Below the pieces are notes generated by a model, which searched no databases, was not told where the DNA came from, and was given only the letters and a program-made list of their open reading frames with translations. A DNA stretch of 64,000 nt from FEB-25 sp963726315 (GTDB lineage: Bacteria > Chloroflexota > Anaerolineae > Anaerolineales > UBA4823), in assembly GCA_963726315.1 (NCBI GenBank), contig CAVSBZ010000005.1, positions 372,001 to 436,000 on the forward strand, given 5' to 3'. A program made the translations under genes and the position numbers. Positions within the stretch are counted from its first letter, which is position 1. Every line of letters starts with the position of its first letter. Shown here in pieces: positions 1 through 9,592 of this stretch.

Positions 1-2
1 AA

Positions 3-185
3 GGTTTTCAAATGCGAACGGCAGGTCAACTGATCGCTCTGAGAGCGCTAAGGAATAAGAATGATAAAATAATCAGCGTTGATCATTCTCCTCAAATCAT
101 TGATTATATATATTATATAAAGTTGAGCAGGTTACTGCATGGATGTATCCACCAAAGAGGTCAGCAGCACAGCGGCAGTGAATGA
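3..185 (+). CDS. 3' end of an upstream gene cut by the window edge (weakly STAS-like)
   Basis: Frame 3 is open from the window edge to a TGA at 183-185 and gives about 60 residues. The stretch around residues 6-45 looks protein-like, with an alternating hydrophobic pattern and an SVDHSPQIIDY segment. This loosely resembles the last strand and helix of a STAS (anti-sigma antagonist) domain. It overlaps the next gene by 47 bases, so the final 15 residues may be fortuitous, or the two genes may be translationally coupled. The upstream part is not visible and the family call is a guess. Confidence 0.35.
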   Translation, partial: GFQMRTAGQLIALRALRNKNDKIISVDHSPQIIDYIYYIKLSRLLHGCIHQRGQQHSGSE

Positions 186-1665
186 AGCCGGAATTTCCAA
201 ACCGTTCGTTTGGAATAGTCTGATCCTTTTATCAGGCATGATAGGGTTCGGTATCATACTATACGGCACTGTGTGGGGTGCGGCGCTCGCAGATGATTCG
301 TTTTTCTATATCAGCTCGGCACGAAATTTGCTTAACGGGCAGGGCTTTGATCTGGTTTCGAAGGTTCCACCGCTCCTACCATTGTTATTGAGCTTAATCG
401 GATTATTTAAAGTAGATCCATTAATTTCCATCCGTTGGCTAAACGCCTTCCTTTTTGCCCTGAGTATTTACCTGGTTGGGCGGATTGTGTTCAAGCTGAC
501 CAGGTCTTACGCATTTTCCCTGTTAGGCGCACTGTTAATGCTGGTCTCAAGCACGATGATCATGGTGCATAGCTGGGCGATGAGCGAAGCACTGTATATC
601 AACCTCACCTTGTGCGGGATTTTGGTATACACTGCGGGTCACAAAAACGGATCTTGGAAAATTCCATTTTTCACCGGGTTGTTTTTTGGGTTGGCAGCAG
701 CAACACGTTATATTGGGATATCCTTGCTTTTGGCGGGAGGGGTAGTGTGGTTGACTGAAGCCGGAAAGACAAATCGCGTTCGGGTCCGCAACGCGATTAT
801 TTTCAGCATTACCGGAGCGATCCCGCTCCTGGCATGGATAATCCGAAACCAGATCATTACGGGTCAGCCTACAAGCCGGGTGTTTAGCCTGAACCTGATG
901 CCTAAAAGCTTGTGGATCAGTCTGTTGAATACGGTATTTGTTTGGTTCCTCCCAGGTCGATTTGTGCATGGGAAAGAGCTATATTGGCTGGGGGGAGTAA
1001 TTATAATATTAGCCATCTCATTGGGAATTTATATATTTCGGTACACTAGAAGTGTCTCACCAAAAGATCAATCGCCTGGGATGCAAAAACCTGTTATCCT
1101 GCTGTCGTTAAGTATTCTTGCTTACATGGTCGTCTTGATTATTTCACGCTCATTTTTTGATGTTCGCATTCCCATGGATGAACGTCTGCTTAGCCCGGTG
1201 CTGGTGATGGGGTTGATACTACTGGTTTGGATTTTGGAAAAAATATGGAAGATTAAGCGCTGGCTGGCTTATGGCATCGTGGTACTTATTAGTTTGATTA
1301 TGTTGGTCACCAATCTCACTCGCTCTACCGAAATGGTCCAAAGCTACCACATCGAAGGAAGAGGCTACGCATCGGCGAGGGATCATATTTCTGAAACCTA
1401 CGCGTATTTACGAAACCGGCCGGATATACCCATATACAGCAATGCTTTTGCCGCGATTTATTTCTGGACAGGCCGGGTGACCAACACACTGCCACCGCCG
1501 ATCGAAATCGCAGCAATGAAGGAAAACATGAAGAAAACTGGGTCGTATCTGGTACTCTTCGATTCGATCCCGGTAGAACTTTTTGGAACAACGAGGGAGG
1601 AATTGACGGCTGGTCTGGTCGAACAGATCAAGCTGAGTGAAGCGACGATTTATCGATCTCCATAA
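139..1665 (+). CDS. GT-C type (ArnT/PMT-like, family 39-like) membrane glycosyltransferase
   Basis: 508-residue polytopic membrane protein with about 11-12 predicted transmembrane helices, beginning near residue 25. The first extracytoplasmic loop carries the adjacent acidic pair in LADDSFFYISSARNLL (about residues 50-65). This is typical of lipid-phosphosugar-dependent GT-C transferases of the PMT/ArnT type, in which an Asp in this loop is catalytic. The C-terminal soluble part (about 395-508) is short. Such enzymes move a sugar from a polyprenyl-phosphate donor onto lipid or protein at the outer face of the membrane; the actual acceptor cannot be read from the sequence. It converges on the htrA-like gene. 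The ATG at 139 has only a weak ribosome binding site. Confidence 0.72.
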   Translation: MDVSTKEVSSTAAVNEAGISKPFVWNSLILLSGMIGFGIILYGTVWGAALADDSFFYISSARNLLNGQGFDLVSKVPPLLPLLLSLIGLFKVDPLISIRWLNAFLFALSIYLVGRIVFKLTRSYAFSLLGALLMLVSSTMIMVHSWAMSEALYINLTLCGILVYTAGHKNGSWKIPFFTGLFFGLAAATRYIGISLLLAGGVVWLTEAGKTNRVRVRNAIIFSITGAIPLLAWIIRNQIITGQPTSRVFSLNLMPKSLWISLLNTVFVWFLPGRFVHGKELYWLGGVIIILAISLGIYIFRYTRSVSPKDQSPGMQKPVILLSLSILAYMVVLIISRSFFDVRIPMDERLLSPVLVMGLILLVWILEKIWKIKRWLAYGIVVLISLIMLVTNLTRSTEMVQSYHIEGRGYASARDHISETYAYLRNRPDIPIYSNAFAAIYFWTGRVTNTLPPPIEIAAMKENMKKTGSYLVLFDSIPVELFGTTREELTAGLVEQIKLSEATIYRSP

Positions 1666-1828
1666 GGAAATACCAACCCATTCAATATCGGGGAACGAAC
1701 GTTTTCCTTGGCTTTGCCAATATTCCAAATTATTCAAGCCATGGGGGTTGATCGGATGCTCCGCAAGAGCCAAATAGGACGAATGAGTAGAAACTATCCT
1801 ACTCGTCTCATTTACTTGGTAACAATAC

Positions 1829-2983
1829 TTACTGCCCCGATTCGCCCAGTGTCGCCTGAACCTGTAGCTGCTTACCATTCCGTACCAGGGTAAGGGTTAC
1901 TTTATCGCCGGCAGAATAGTGGAACAGGGTGTTGATATAGGCATGGGTCTCATCCAGAGTAGTATTATCTATACCGGTTATGATATCCCCCACCTGCAGT
2001 CCTGCCAGGGTAGCCGGGCTGTTGGCGGTGACGTCAGTGACGTAGACGCCATACTGGACGGGTAAACGGTAGATTGCTGCCACTCTCGGTGTGATCGGCT
2101 GCCAGCTGATGCCCAGGTTGGGACGGGAGACAAAGCCACTTTTGATGATCTGCTCAGCGACCACGCGGGCGGTGTTGATGGGGATGGCAAATCCCAAACC
2201 TTCGGTAACTGTGCCTGTGCCGCTGTTGCGGATGATGAGGGTATTAATGGCAATCACTTCTCCGGCCAGGTTGACGAGTGGCCCACCTGAATTTCCCTGG
2301 TTGATGGCGGCATCGGTCTGGATCAATCCATCGATGGTGTAGCCCTGACTGGTATCAATCGAGCGTCCGGTAGCGCTCACGACACCCACCGTAACGGTAT
2401 TCTTGAAATCTCCCAGCGGTGAGCCAATTGCAATGACTGTTTCACCAGGGTTCAGGGCATCAGAGTTGCCCAATGTTGCTGCTGCGGGTACTGTGCCAGA
2501 AATTTTTAGCACCGCCAGGTCGGAGTATTGATCGGTGCCCACCAGGGTCGCATCCTGCTGGCTGCCATCGGCGAAAATGACCTGAAGCGATTGAGCTCCT
2601 TCGATGACATGGTTGTTGGTGAGGATGTAGCCATTGGAAGATATAAATACCCCACTACCGGTGGAGGTCGAATCACCGCTAAAACCGAAGAATTCTTGCT
2701 GGCCGGGAATAGTGCCAACGACGGTCACCACGGAAGGTCCCACCGTTTGGACAGCCTTGGTGATGGCTGTCTCGACATCGATCGTATTAACCTCCAGGGT
2801 TTGGGTTTGATTGGCAACCGGGATCACCTGCTCCGCAGCCTGAGTCGGTATAGCCGTGACAACCGGCTGGTCCTTGCTCATCAACTGGTACACGACAATT
2901 CCGCCTGCCATTGCACCGAACAACGCCGTACCTCCCAGGATGAATACGGCGAGAATAAATCCAAACAGTTTTTTCCAAGACAT
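1829..2983 (-). CDS. HtrA/DegP-type membrane-anchored serine protease with PDZ domain
   Basis: 384 residues from the ATG at 2983, which follows a GGAGG spaced 6 bases upstream; a longer reading starting at 3016 has no such site. Residues 8-33 form a single N-terminal membrane anchor, followed by a linker. The trypsin-like domain (about 65-260) has the full triad: His125 in TNNHVIEG, Asp155 in YSDLAVL and Ser232 in GNSGGPL. A C-terminal PDZ domain (about 290-384) contains the GLQVGDIITGID core. It is a periplasmic or extracytoplasmic quality-control protease of the DegP/DegS family. Length and domain order are normal for the family. Confidence 0.9.
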   Translation of the reverse strand: MSWKKLFGFILAVFILGGTALFGAMAGGIVVYQLMSKDQPVVTAIPTQAAEQVIPVANQTQTLEVNTIDVETAITKAVQTVGPSVVTVVGTIPGQQEFFGFSGDSTSTGSGVFISSNGYILTNNHVIEGAQSLQVIFADGSQQDATLVGTDQYSDLAVLKISGTVPAAATLGNSDALNPGETVIAIGSPLGDFKNTVTVGVVSATGRSIDTSQGYTIDGLIQTDAAINQGNSGGPLVNLAGEVIAINTLIIRNSGTGTVTEGLGFAIPINTARVVAEQIIKSGFVSRPNLGISWQPITPRVAAIYRLPVQYGVYVTDVTANSPATLAGLQVGDIITGIDNTTLDETHAYINTLFHYSAGDKVTLTLVRNGKQLQVQATLGESGQ

Positions 2984-3379
2984 GCTATACCTCCAAGGAT
3001 TCCCCGGTAAAGTCATTCAACTACTAATTAAGTATAAAGGGAGGAGGTTCAGAAATTATTAAGATTAGATTTGTGAATTATATGGATACCCGTACAGCAT
3101 GGTTTCCGTCAATCAGAGACTGTGATTGAATGCAGCTTCACCCGGTTGCTCGTATTGAAGGGTTGATCGTTGGACCGATTCCAACGCCGGAGGAAAAAAT
3201 CCACCAGACCGGAATGTGATTAACATTGTTCAGCCTGGTGAATTTTATTGCACCTAAATGTAATCACGATGTCGATATAAGAAATAACCGAAAATCTCCA
3301 CAATAAATCAGGAACGGGTTTTTTATCCAGTGGCAGCTTCTTTCGTGTTCAAGTACCTGGCCATGAATTATTCCAATCC
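2984..3379. other. intergenic stretch, nothing clearly functional
   Basis: About 400 bases between the divergently placed protease start and the 3' end of the FG-GAP gene. It is AT-rich near 3020-3080. A 30-codon open stretch from 3130 to 3219 on the + strand has no ribosome binding site and matches nothing I recognise; it could be a remnant. No hairpin with a T-run was seen. Confidence 0.4.
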
Positions 3380-6190
3380 TCAAGGCAGGGAATGGCCTGT
3401 TTTTATTGCTGAGCCAAAATTAAAGATATTAGTTGCGGGCGATAGTTGCCAACTGTCCGCACCCGTCGCTGATATATTTATATTGCCACATTTGAGTTGG
3501 TCAATGACGAAGTTATCATAGCGAATATCCAGATTGGGTTGGTCGTAACTAAAGACGATCAATCCCACATATCTACTCCCCGTAAAGTAGCTGTCAGATA
3601 ATGAGGCTAACAATTTACCATTCGCATAGGCGATGATCTGAGTTCCATTGCGATCAACTCTGATCTTGTTCGTTGCCGTACCCTGGTTAATGTTCGGAGA
3701 ATAACCCTCAGCAAGTGCGGAGAAGGAATTACCGTTATAACGGTAAATGCCGTACCAACCATCCGGGTAGACTTCCAGGGTATAGAAGGTGGACCAATCT
3801 TGTGAAAGTCCGAAGACCAACCCATAAGAACCCATCACGCCGCTTTGGTTGCGTACATCGACACTGGTGCTGTAATCAGAGACCTGGATGCCCGGACGGG
3901 CCCCTGCAGCATAGTACGTAGGTCGTATGAGAATGCGGTATTCACCATTTTCATAGGCAAACAACACTGTATCCGCATCTTCGTTCGGCCAACCGCTGTT
4001 GGGATTGCTGAAATTATCGGTGAAGAAAGGCACACAAGCCCGATTGATCACGGGTATCATGGCGCGGTGAACATCTATTGAGGAAGTGCCAATTTCAGCC
4101 ACCTGGATCAGAAAATCGCTGCCAAAGAGGAATTCAGTTTGACCATCGGAATCGATATCGGAGAGAGACATGCTATTGATCGTGCCCCAATTACCGTTAT
4201 ATTTATATTCCCAGAAAAAGGGATAAAGGTGTGAGCCGATCCAAAGCACGCTTTGGTAGGAACCGTATTCTCCCTCACTGCCCAACAGGATTAACTCGCG
4301 AATACCATCCATGTCCACGTCAACTGTTTCGAGATCTTTTAAACTAACATTGCCGAGGGAACGTTGCCATCTGATTGGAAAAGCCAGACCGCCCCAAGCC
4401 TGCAGCAAATGGTTTGAGCTAGCATCAGAATACACTAATACCAGATGGCCATCAGAATTTGCATCTGCCTCAGAAATTGCTATCAGCTCACCACCCGATA
4501 TTGACCTGTGAAGTTTTTCAGTCCATGTGCTTGAATCGAAGAGGTACACACTCAGATCGGTTATGGCGGCGATATCTTTGATGCCATCGTCATCCACATC
4601 TCCGACTGCGATGTCTCGAATAAAACCATCGAGCGCTCCACTATCCCATTGAACGATATTTGATGCACCGTGATAAACCTGTAAATTTTGGCCTAAGGCG
4701 ACAACGATTTCTTCCACCGCATCATTATCAAGGTCCATCAATTCTAGCGAATATGGGTAACCACCGACTAATACTGGGCTTGTCCATTCAACCGAATGAT
4801 TGAGACCATCGTAGGATTGAAGGCGTAAGTCATACCAATTATCTCCACCCACGAGAATCTCCAAGGCTGGATCAGTGTCCAATTGGCCAATATCTAATTT
4901 ATAGATATCGTAGTACAAATCGCTAACCTCAGCGGACCAGTCGACTTGATGGGTAAGTCCGTCGTATACCCTGATTGTGCCTCCTTCGTAACCGCTGGTT
5001 GTGCTTCGAGACGCCAAGACAAATTCTCCCTGACCATCCAGATCGACATCGTTGGCGGCAACATAGAGGGGTCCATCCAGGTCATCACTACCCCAATCCA
5101 CTGCCTGGTTGATCCAACTTCCGACGAACAAAGCATCCTTTCCAGATGAGGATAGTCCGGCACCCCAAACAACTTCGTTGATCGAATCATTGTTGGTATC
5201 ACCTACCCCAATACCAAAAACGCCGTGTTCCGGGTTGGGGATAGCCCATAGATAACCTCCATCGGTGCCTTGATATCCTGTCACACTACCCCACTGTCCA
5301 TTACCGATCAAAACCTCACAGATTCCATCTTTGTTGGTATCGGCAACGGCGACCTCTTTAGTGTCCCCTAAACCATTTAACTCCCATCGAATTGAATGAG
5401 TATCTCCCTCAAGGACGTAGGCGTTTTCCCAGTCAGCGATAAAAGCAATCTCAGCCCGACTGTCTGAATCTACATCGCCGGTATCCATACTCACACCAAA
5501 ACCGCCAGTGTAAGCCCATTCCTGGGTTTTTAGCTTGGCATTCAGGATATGACCAATATCTCCATTTACGACGATCTCATTGATTTGATCGTTGTCGATG
5601 TTGGCGACTGACACCTGATCTCCACCGAACCCGTTTGCCTGCCACTTGAGGTTGAAATTGAGGGCATCATAGACATATGTCGCACCTGAGCTAGGGATCA
5701 CAATCTCCATACGGCTATCATCATCTACGTCTCCCACGGCAATGTCGACAGGATAAGCGCCATTAGGAAGGACAAAAGAGTCAATCAGACCATGGGTGGT
5801 GCCATTGAATAATATTACCTGACCATCTTCGGTGGCAATATACAGCTCGCTCAGATTATCAGAATCACGATCAGCGGAGGTAATGGATAAACATTGAAGG
5901 TACTGGCTGTACCAGATGGTGTTATAGGTACCATCAATTTCGTAATTTAGCACATAAGCATATCCATTACTACATGCGGCGATATCGACCTTGCCGTCCT
6001 GATCCAGGTCGGTAACCACAATTCCAGGAGGGCCAACATTATCGCTGATGATGCCAGTCGTCCAGGTTGGGGTAAGGGTGGGTACAGTGTACGAGGAGCG
6101 GGTGGCGGTAGTTTTTTGGGCAGGTATTGAGGCGGCTGAAAGGATAAGAATCAGAAAAGCAAGAATGATTTTTAATTTTTTGTTTTTCAT
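3380..6190 (-). CDS. secreted FG-GAP/VCBS-repeat protein with C-terminal jelly-roll-like domain
   Basis: 936 residues starting with a clear signal peptide (about 1-24, cleavage near IPAQ). From about residue 40 to 690 there are at least 14 Asp-rich calcium-loop repeats of the type DxDxDGxxEI, for example DLDQDGKVDIAA, DVDDDGIKDIAA and DVDMDGIRELIL. These build a beta-propeller-like FG-GAP fold. After a linker, residues about 735-900 form a separate beta-rich domain resembling LamG or concanavalin-like folds (FTDNFSNPNSGW to about YDNFVID). No sorting or anchor motif is visible at the C-terminus. The likely role is an exported calcium-binding adhesin or scaffold; there is no catalytic motif. 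The gene stands alone. Confidence 0.82.
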   Translation of the reverse strand: MKNKKLKIILAFLILILSAASIPAQKTTATRSSYTVPTLTPTWTTGIISDNVGPPGIVVTDLDQDGKVDIAACSNGYAYVLNYEIDGTYNTIWYSQYLQCLSITSADRDSDNLSELYIATEDGQVILFNGTTHGLIDSFVLPNGAYPVDIAVGDVDDDSRMEIVIPSSGATYVYDALNFNLKWQANGFGGDQVSVANIDNDQINEIVVNGDIGHILNAKLKTQEWAYTGGFGVSMDTGDVDSDSRAEIAFIADWENAYVLEGDTHSIRWELNGLGDTKEVAVADTNKDGICEVLIGNGQWGSVTGYQGTDGGYLWAIPNPEHGVFGIGVGDTNNDSINEVVWGAGLSSSGKDALFVGSWINQAVDWGSDDLDGPLYVAANDVDLDGQGEFVLASRSTTSGYEGGTIRVYDGLTHQVDWSAEVSDLYYDIYKLDIGQLDTDPALEILVGGDNWYDLRLQSYDGLNHSVEWTSPVLVGGYPYSLELMDLDNDAVEEIVVALGQNLQVYHGASNIVQWDSGALDGFIRDIAVGDVDDDGIKDIAAITDLSVYLFDSSTWTEKLHRSISGGELIAISEADANSDGHLVLVYSDASSNHLLQAWGGLAFPIRWQRSLGNVSLKDLETVDVDMDGIRELILLGSEGEYGSYQSVLWIGSHLYPFFWEYKYNGNWGTINSMSLSDIDSDGQTEFLFGSDFLIQVAEIGTSSIDVHRAMIPVINRACVPFFTDNFSNPNSGWPNEDADTVLFAYENGEYRILIRPTYYAAGARPGIQVSDYSTSVDVRNQSGVMGSYGLVFGLSQDWSTFYTLEVYPDGWYGIYRYNGNSFSALAEGYSPNINQGTATNKIRVDRNGTQIIAYANGKLLASLSDSYFTGSRYVGLIVFSYDQPNLDIRYDNFVIDQLKCGNINISATGADSWQLSPATNIFNFGSAIKTGHSLP

Positions 6191-6712
6191 CTTGGTCCCC
6201 AGTATCGAGATTATTTGGATTGATAAAACTGCACAGTCAAATGTGAAGAAGTTACCCTCTTTTATGAATAAGGTAGATGAGGGAGTATGCGAAAAAACAG
6301 CCTAAGCCGATAAATTTACTTTCAATAAGAGAAATCAGACGATTTATTACGCAAATTATGAGATTCGTGAAATGTTACGCTTAAGCCTGGCTATATCATA
6401 GCAATAATATCCGGTGATGTCAAATATCCTTTATTATTGGATATTAAGCGAGTGATTTTGTTTCAATTGTCTGCTCAATATCCGTTGGGCGGAAAAATTG
6501 GTGTTGTAATTGACACAACCCCATGATGGCAGCTATGGATTTGCTCATGAGAAGCAACTACATGATGGGGAATAAGGGTGAAAATACTGTACCGTCGGGC
6601 CTGGGAGAGTAAATTTTTTCTCGAATGAATGCAGGTAAATTTAAGCAAACCCTAATCCCTTAACCAGACGTTCTAAAGAATAAAGGCATATAATCACATT
6701 GATTACTCTGCT
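6191..6712. other. intergenic stretch between divergent genes
   Basis: About 520 bases separating two divergently transcribed secreted-protein genes. It must hold promoters for both, but no convincing -35/-10 pair could be assigned. No coding remnant was recognised. Confidence 0.4.
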
Positions 6713-7840
6713 TTGGGGAGGAAAATTATTAACATCAAAAAATGGAATTCAACAAACTTCGTCAGGATATCTGGAATATTGATTATCCTGGGAATTGGAT
6801 TATTCTTGCTCGTCAGCTGCGCTCCTGCAAGTATGGTTAATCCAGTTGGATATTCTGAGGCTACGCAGACGTTTCAGCCCCCTGCAGCGACGCCCACCAA
6901 ACAAAAGACCCCCCGCGGGACAGTTACTGCTACCCCGGATTCAACCCCAAATACGACGGGTGTCAGCCAAAGTACCAGTGTCAATGGTGCACAAACAGCA
7001 GGCAAGATCAAAACCGTATTCGTGATCATGATGGAGAACCATAACTGGTCGGACATCCAAAACAACCCCTCCGCACCCTACATCAGCCAGACGCTCCTGC
7101 CACAGGCATCCTATGCTCTTCAATACTATAACCCCCCGGGAAATCATCCAAGTGAGCCGAATTATTTGTGGTTTGAAGCAGGCACATCCTTTGGAGTGAG
7201 CAATGATGATAGTCCTGACGCCAACCATCAAAGCACAACCGATCACCTGGTAACCTACCTTAATAACGCAGGTTTCACCTGGAAAGCTTACCAGGAGGGC
7301 ATCAGTGGAAAGGTGTGCCCGTTAACCGATGCAAAATTTTATTCACCAAAGCATAATCCGATGGTCTTCTTTGATGACGTGACCAACAGCAACGATCCTA
7401 AATCGGCTTATTGTATCGCCCATGAACGACCGTACAACGAACTACAAACGGATTTACAGAATAACACTCCAGCGCAATATAACTTCATTACCCCCAACCT
7501 GTGTAACGATATGCATGGTACTGACGGTTGCCCTAGCAACGATGCGATAAAAAATGGTGACAACTGGCTGTCTACACAGATTCCCATGATCATGGAGTCC
7601 AAGGCATATCAGCAGGGAGGAGTGATCTTTATCATCTGGGATGAATCTGAAAATGGTGATAACCCGATCGGTATGATCGTACTTTCGCCCTTTGCCAAAG
7701 GTGGTGGGTATACCAACACCATCCATTATACGCACAGCTCCACACTGCGTACGGTCGAGGAGATCTTCACTCTCACCCCCTGGTTAGGTGATTCGGCGAA
7801 GGCGACCGATTTAAGCGATTTATTCAGTCAATTTCCATAA
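6713..7840 (+). CDS. lipoprotein of the phosphoesterase family (acid phosphatase/phospholipase C-like)
   Basis: About 375 residues. The N-terminus is a lipoprotein signal with the lipobox LLVSC at about residues 32-36, then a Thr/Pro-rich linker. The catalytic domain has VFVIMMENHNW (the MMENH motif of the PF04185-type phosphoesterases) and the late FIIWDESENGDN and THSSTLRTVEEIF segments. It should hydrolyse phosphomonoesters or phosphodiesters outside the cell while anchored to the membrane. The start is unusual: the open frame begins with TTG at 6713, which overlaps a strong GGGGAGG at 6715-6721, while the codon correctly spaced from that site is ATT at 6728. It shares a bidirectional terminator with the convergent nucleotidase gene. 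Confidence 0.8.
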   Translation: MGRKIINIKKWNSTNFVRISGILIILGIGLFLLVSCAPASMVNPVGYSEATQTFQPPAATPTKQKTPRGTVTATPDSTPNTTGVSQSTSVNGAQTAGKIKTVFVIMMENHNWSDIQNNPSAPYISQTLLPQASYALQYYNPPGNHPSEPNYLWFEAGTSFGVSNDDSPDANHQSTTDHLVTYLNNAGFTWKAYQEGISGKVCPLTDAKFYSPKHNPMVFFDDVTNSNDPKSAYCIAHERPYNELQTDLQNNTPAQYNFITPNLCNDMHGTDGCPSNDAIKNGDNWLSTQIPMIMESKAYQQGGVIFIIWDESENGDNPIGMIVLSPFAKGGGYTNTIHYTHSSTLRTVEEIFTLTPWLGDSAKATDLSDLFSQFP

Positions 7841-7880
7841 AAAGAAGGCCAGGAGAATTAATGCTCTCCTGACCCTCTTT
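7839..7880. terminator. bidirectional rho-independent terminator
   Basis: Inverted repeat GGCCAGGAGA (7847-7856) and TCTCCTGACC (7865-7874), 9 of 10 bases paired with an 8-base loop. An A-rich left flank and a CTCTTT right flank supply T-runs on both strands. It sits between two convergent genes. Confidence 0.75.
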
Positions 7881-7900
7881 GAATCTAGGCTGTCAAATTA

Positions 7901-9592
7901 CTAAGGCGTTACTACTGGACAGTCGTTTGGAAGGACGCTATCTGTGCAAACTATGCGGCCCTGATATGAAGGGCTCAGTGGGGAATTGGCTGTGACGTAG
8001 TCTGCCAGCACCTGATCCATGATATTCTGGGTGGTACCGCGTGCGTAAACGTTCGGATACCCATCTCCACCCATCGCCATGAAATCATTCTCAGCGATGA
8101 TGTAAGTGGAAGCAGAGGTCAGATCGACAGCGGGACCAGTACAGGAACCATCAGCAGCCTGGCGTACAGCACCTAAGACCCGGCTGCCAGCAGGTAACCC
8201 TAGATCATAAGTAAAGCACAAACCAGACACCTGCGGGAACTTGCCTTGAGCGCTGGGCATCAGCGACACACCGTTCTCAAGGTAAGTCTTCAATTCAGCT
8301 CCATTGATTTGTACAGTGAAGACGACATTACCGAACGGCAGCACTGCCAGCACCTGCCCACGGGTGATGGGGTAAGGCGGTGGTGTGAACGGTGGGCAGA
8401 AATCACCTGGGAGATCTGTAGCAGGGCAGGTCAGGTCTGCGCGCAAACCACCCGAGTTGGTAATGGCAAAATCAGTGGTGTAAGTTTTGCGCAGCGCGTC
8501 AGCGGTCACATCACCAACCTTCGATTCGCACAGCCGGCCATTTGAATTGCCACAAAAATCGGAACGAGGGATGGTAACCGTTGAATTCCCAACCACCGTG
8601 TTAAAGATGGGACCCAGCTCGGCATTGAGTTGATCGATATATGCCTGGATCGCTGGATCGGCGATGATGCCGATATCCCACGGCTTGTGAAAATCTGCGG
8701 TCGTATATACCACCTTCTTGGAATTGGTATCGATGGTGAGGCGGATGCGGTTGAAACGCTGCCCAGAATTCGGGCTTTCGGTCACCAACATGCCTTGATT
8801 AGGATTGGTTTTTAGGTAGGTGATATATTCGGTATGAGTATGTCCACCGAAGAGTGCATCAACGCCCACCAGGTTCTGAGCCAACAAGAGAAGCTCGCTT
8901 GATGGAAGTGGGTCAGTGACATTCGTTCCATCCATGCCCATATGACCAACGGCGATAACAGCATTCACGTTGGATTTGGAGCGCAACCTGGCAGCTTCAG
9001 TATTGATGGCCAGGGCAGGATCGGTGACCATGAACGGGTCAAGATATCCGGGGAAGATCAAGCTTGGCAGCTCGGGTAGGGTAAAGCCGATCACCCCGAG
9101 CTTGAAGCCACCAAAGTTGAATACCTGGGAGGCTTTCCATTCTGGCGGTAGTTTATTGTTGTTGGCATAAACGACATTCGATGCCAGGTACGGATAGTCT
9201 GCCAATGGGATGAGTACTTGCCGCAGATACGCTGAGCCACGGTCAAAGTTGTGGTTACCGAGCGTATCGGCAGACAGGCCCATCATATTTGCCACTTCTA
9301 TTGAAGGTGTATCACCAAAGAAGTTGGAGATAGGAGGCGAAGCACCGACCAGATCCCCGCCGGAAAGGGTGATTACATTGTAATTCCCTGTTGACGGGAC
9401 TTCTGCGCGATATATATCAAACCAAGGTTTCAGGTACGCAGCCCCACCGATTCCGAAGGATGGACCCAGGGTATCAGCAGTCTGCGATAATGGAGTGATC
9501 TGCCCGTGGAAGTCGGTTATATAAAGGATCGTGGCTTCCTTATATTGTCCCGGAGAAGGCAGCAGGTTGTAAAGGATTTCGACCGCGTGCAT
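7901..9592 (-). CDS. 5'-nucleotidase/UDP-sugar hydrolase-type domain; probable C-terminal half of a frameshifted fusion
   Basis: 563-residue frame encoding a metallophosphoesterase domain: ITDFHGQ at about 25-31, GGDLVGASP, GNHNFDRG and GGHTHTEY carry the dimetal ligands. A C-terminal 5'-nucleotidase domain follows, with VGDVTADALR, NSGGLRADL and the substrate-stacking region near NDFMAMGGDGYP. Members are secreted and release nucleosides from nucleotides, yet this frame has no signal peptide and no good ribosome binding site. Its first codons overlap the end of the upstream phosphodiesterase gene by 53 bases. Reading across the overlap with one base removed gives a natural continuation (ARGR then ILYNLLPS), so it probably is the second half of one exported protein of about 1,248 residues. 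Confidence 0.85.
   Translation of the reverse strand: MHAVEILYNLLPSPGQYKEATILYITDFHGQITPLSQTADTLGPSFGIGGAAYLKPWFDIYRAEVPSTGNYNVITLSGGDLVGASPPISNFFGDTPSIEVANMMGLSADTLGNHNFDRGSAYLRQVLIPLADYPYLASNVVYANNNKLPPEWKASQVFNFGGFKLGVIGFTLPELPSLIFPGYLDPFMVTDPALAINTEAARLRSKSNVNAVIAVGHMGMDGTNVTDPLPSSELLLLAQNLVGVDALFGGHTHTEYITYLKTNPNQGMLVTESPNSGQRFNRIRLTIDTNSKKVVYTTADFHKPWDIGIIADPAIQAYIDQLNAELGPIFNTVVGNSTVTIPRSDFCGNSNGRLCESKVGDVTADALRKTYTTDFAITNSGGLRADLTCPATDLPGDFCPPFTPPPYPITRGQVLAVLPFGNVVFTVQINGAELKTYLENGVSLMPSAQGKFPQVSGLCFTYDLGLPAGSRVLGAVRQAADGSCTGPAVDLTSASTYIIAENDFMAMGGDGYPNVYARGTTQNIMDQVLADYVTANSPLSPSYQGRIVCTDSVLPNDCPVVTP

Noticed and set aside
3130..3219. 30-codon plus-strand open frame
   Set aside because: No ribosome site, no recognised similarity, shorter than expected for a gene.
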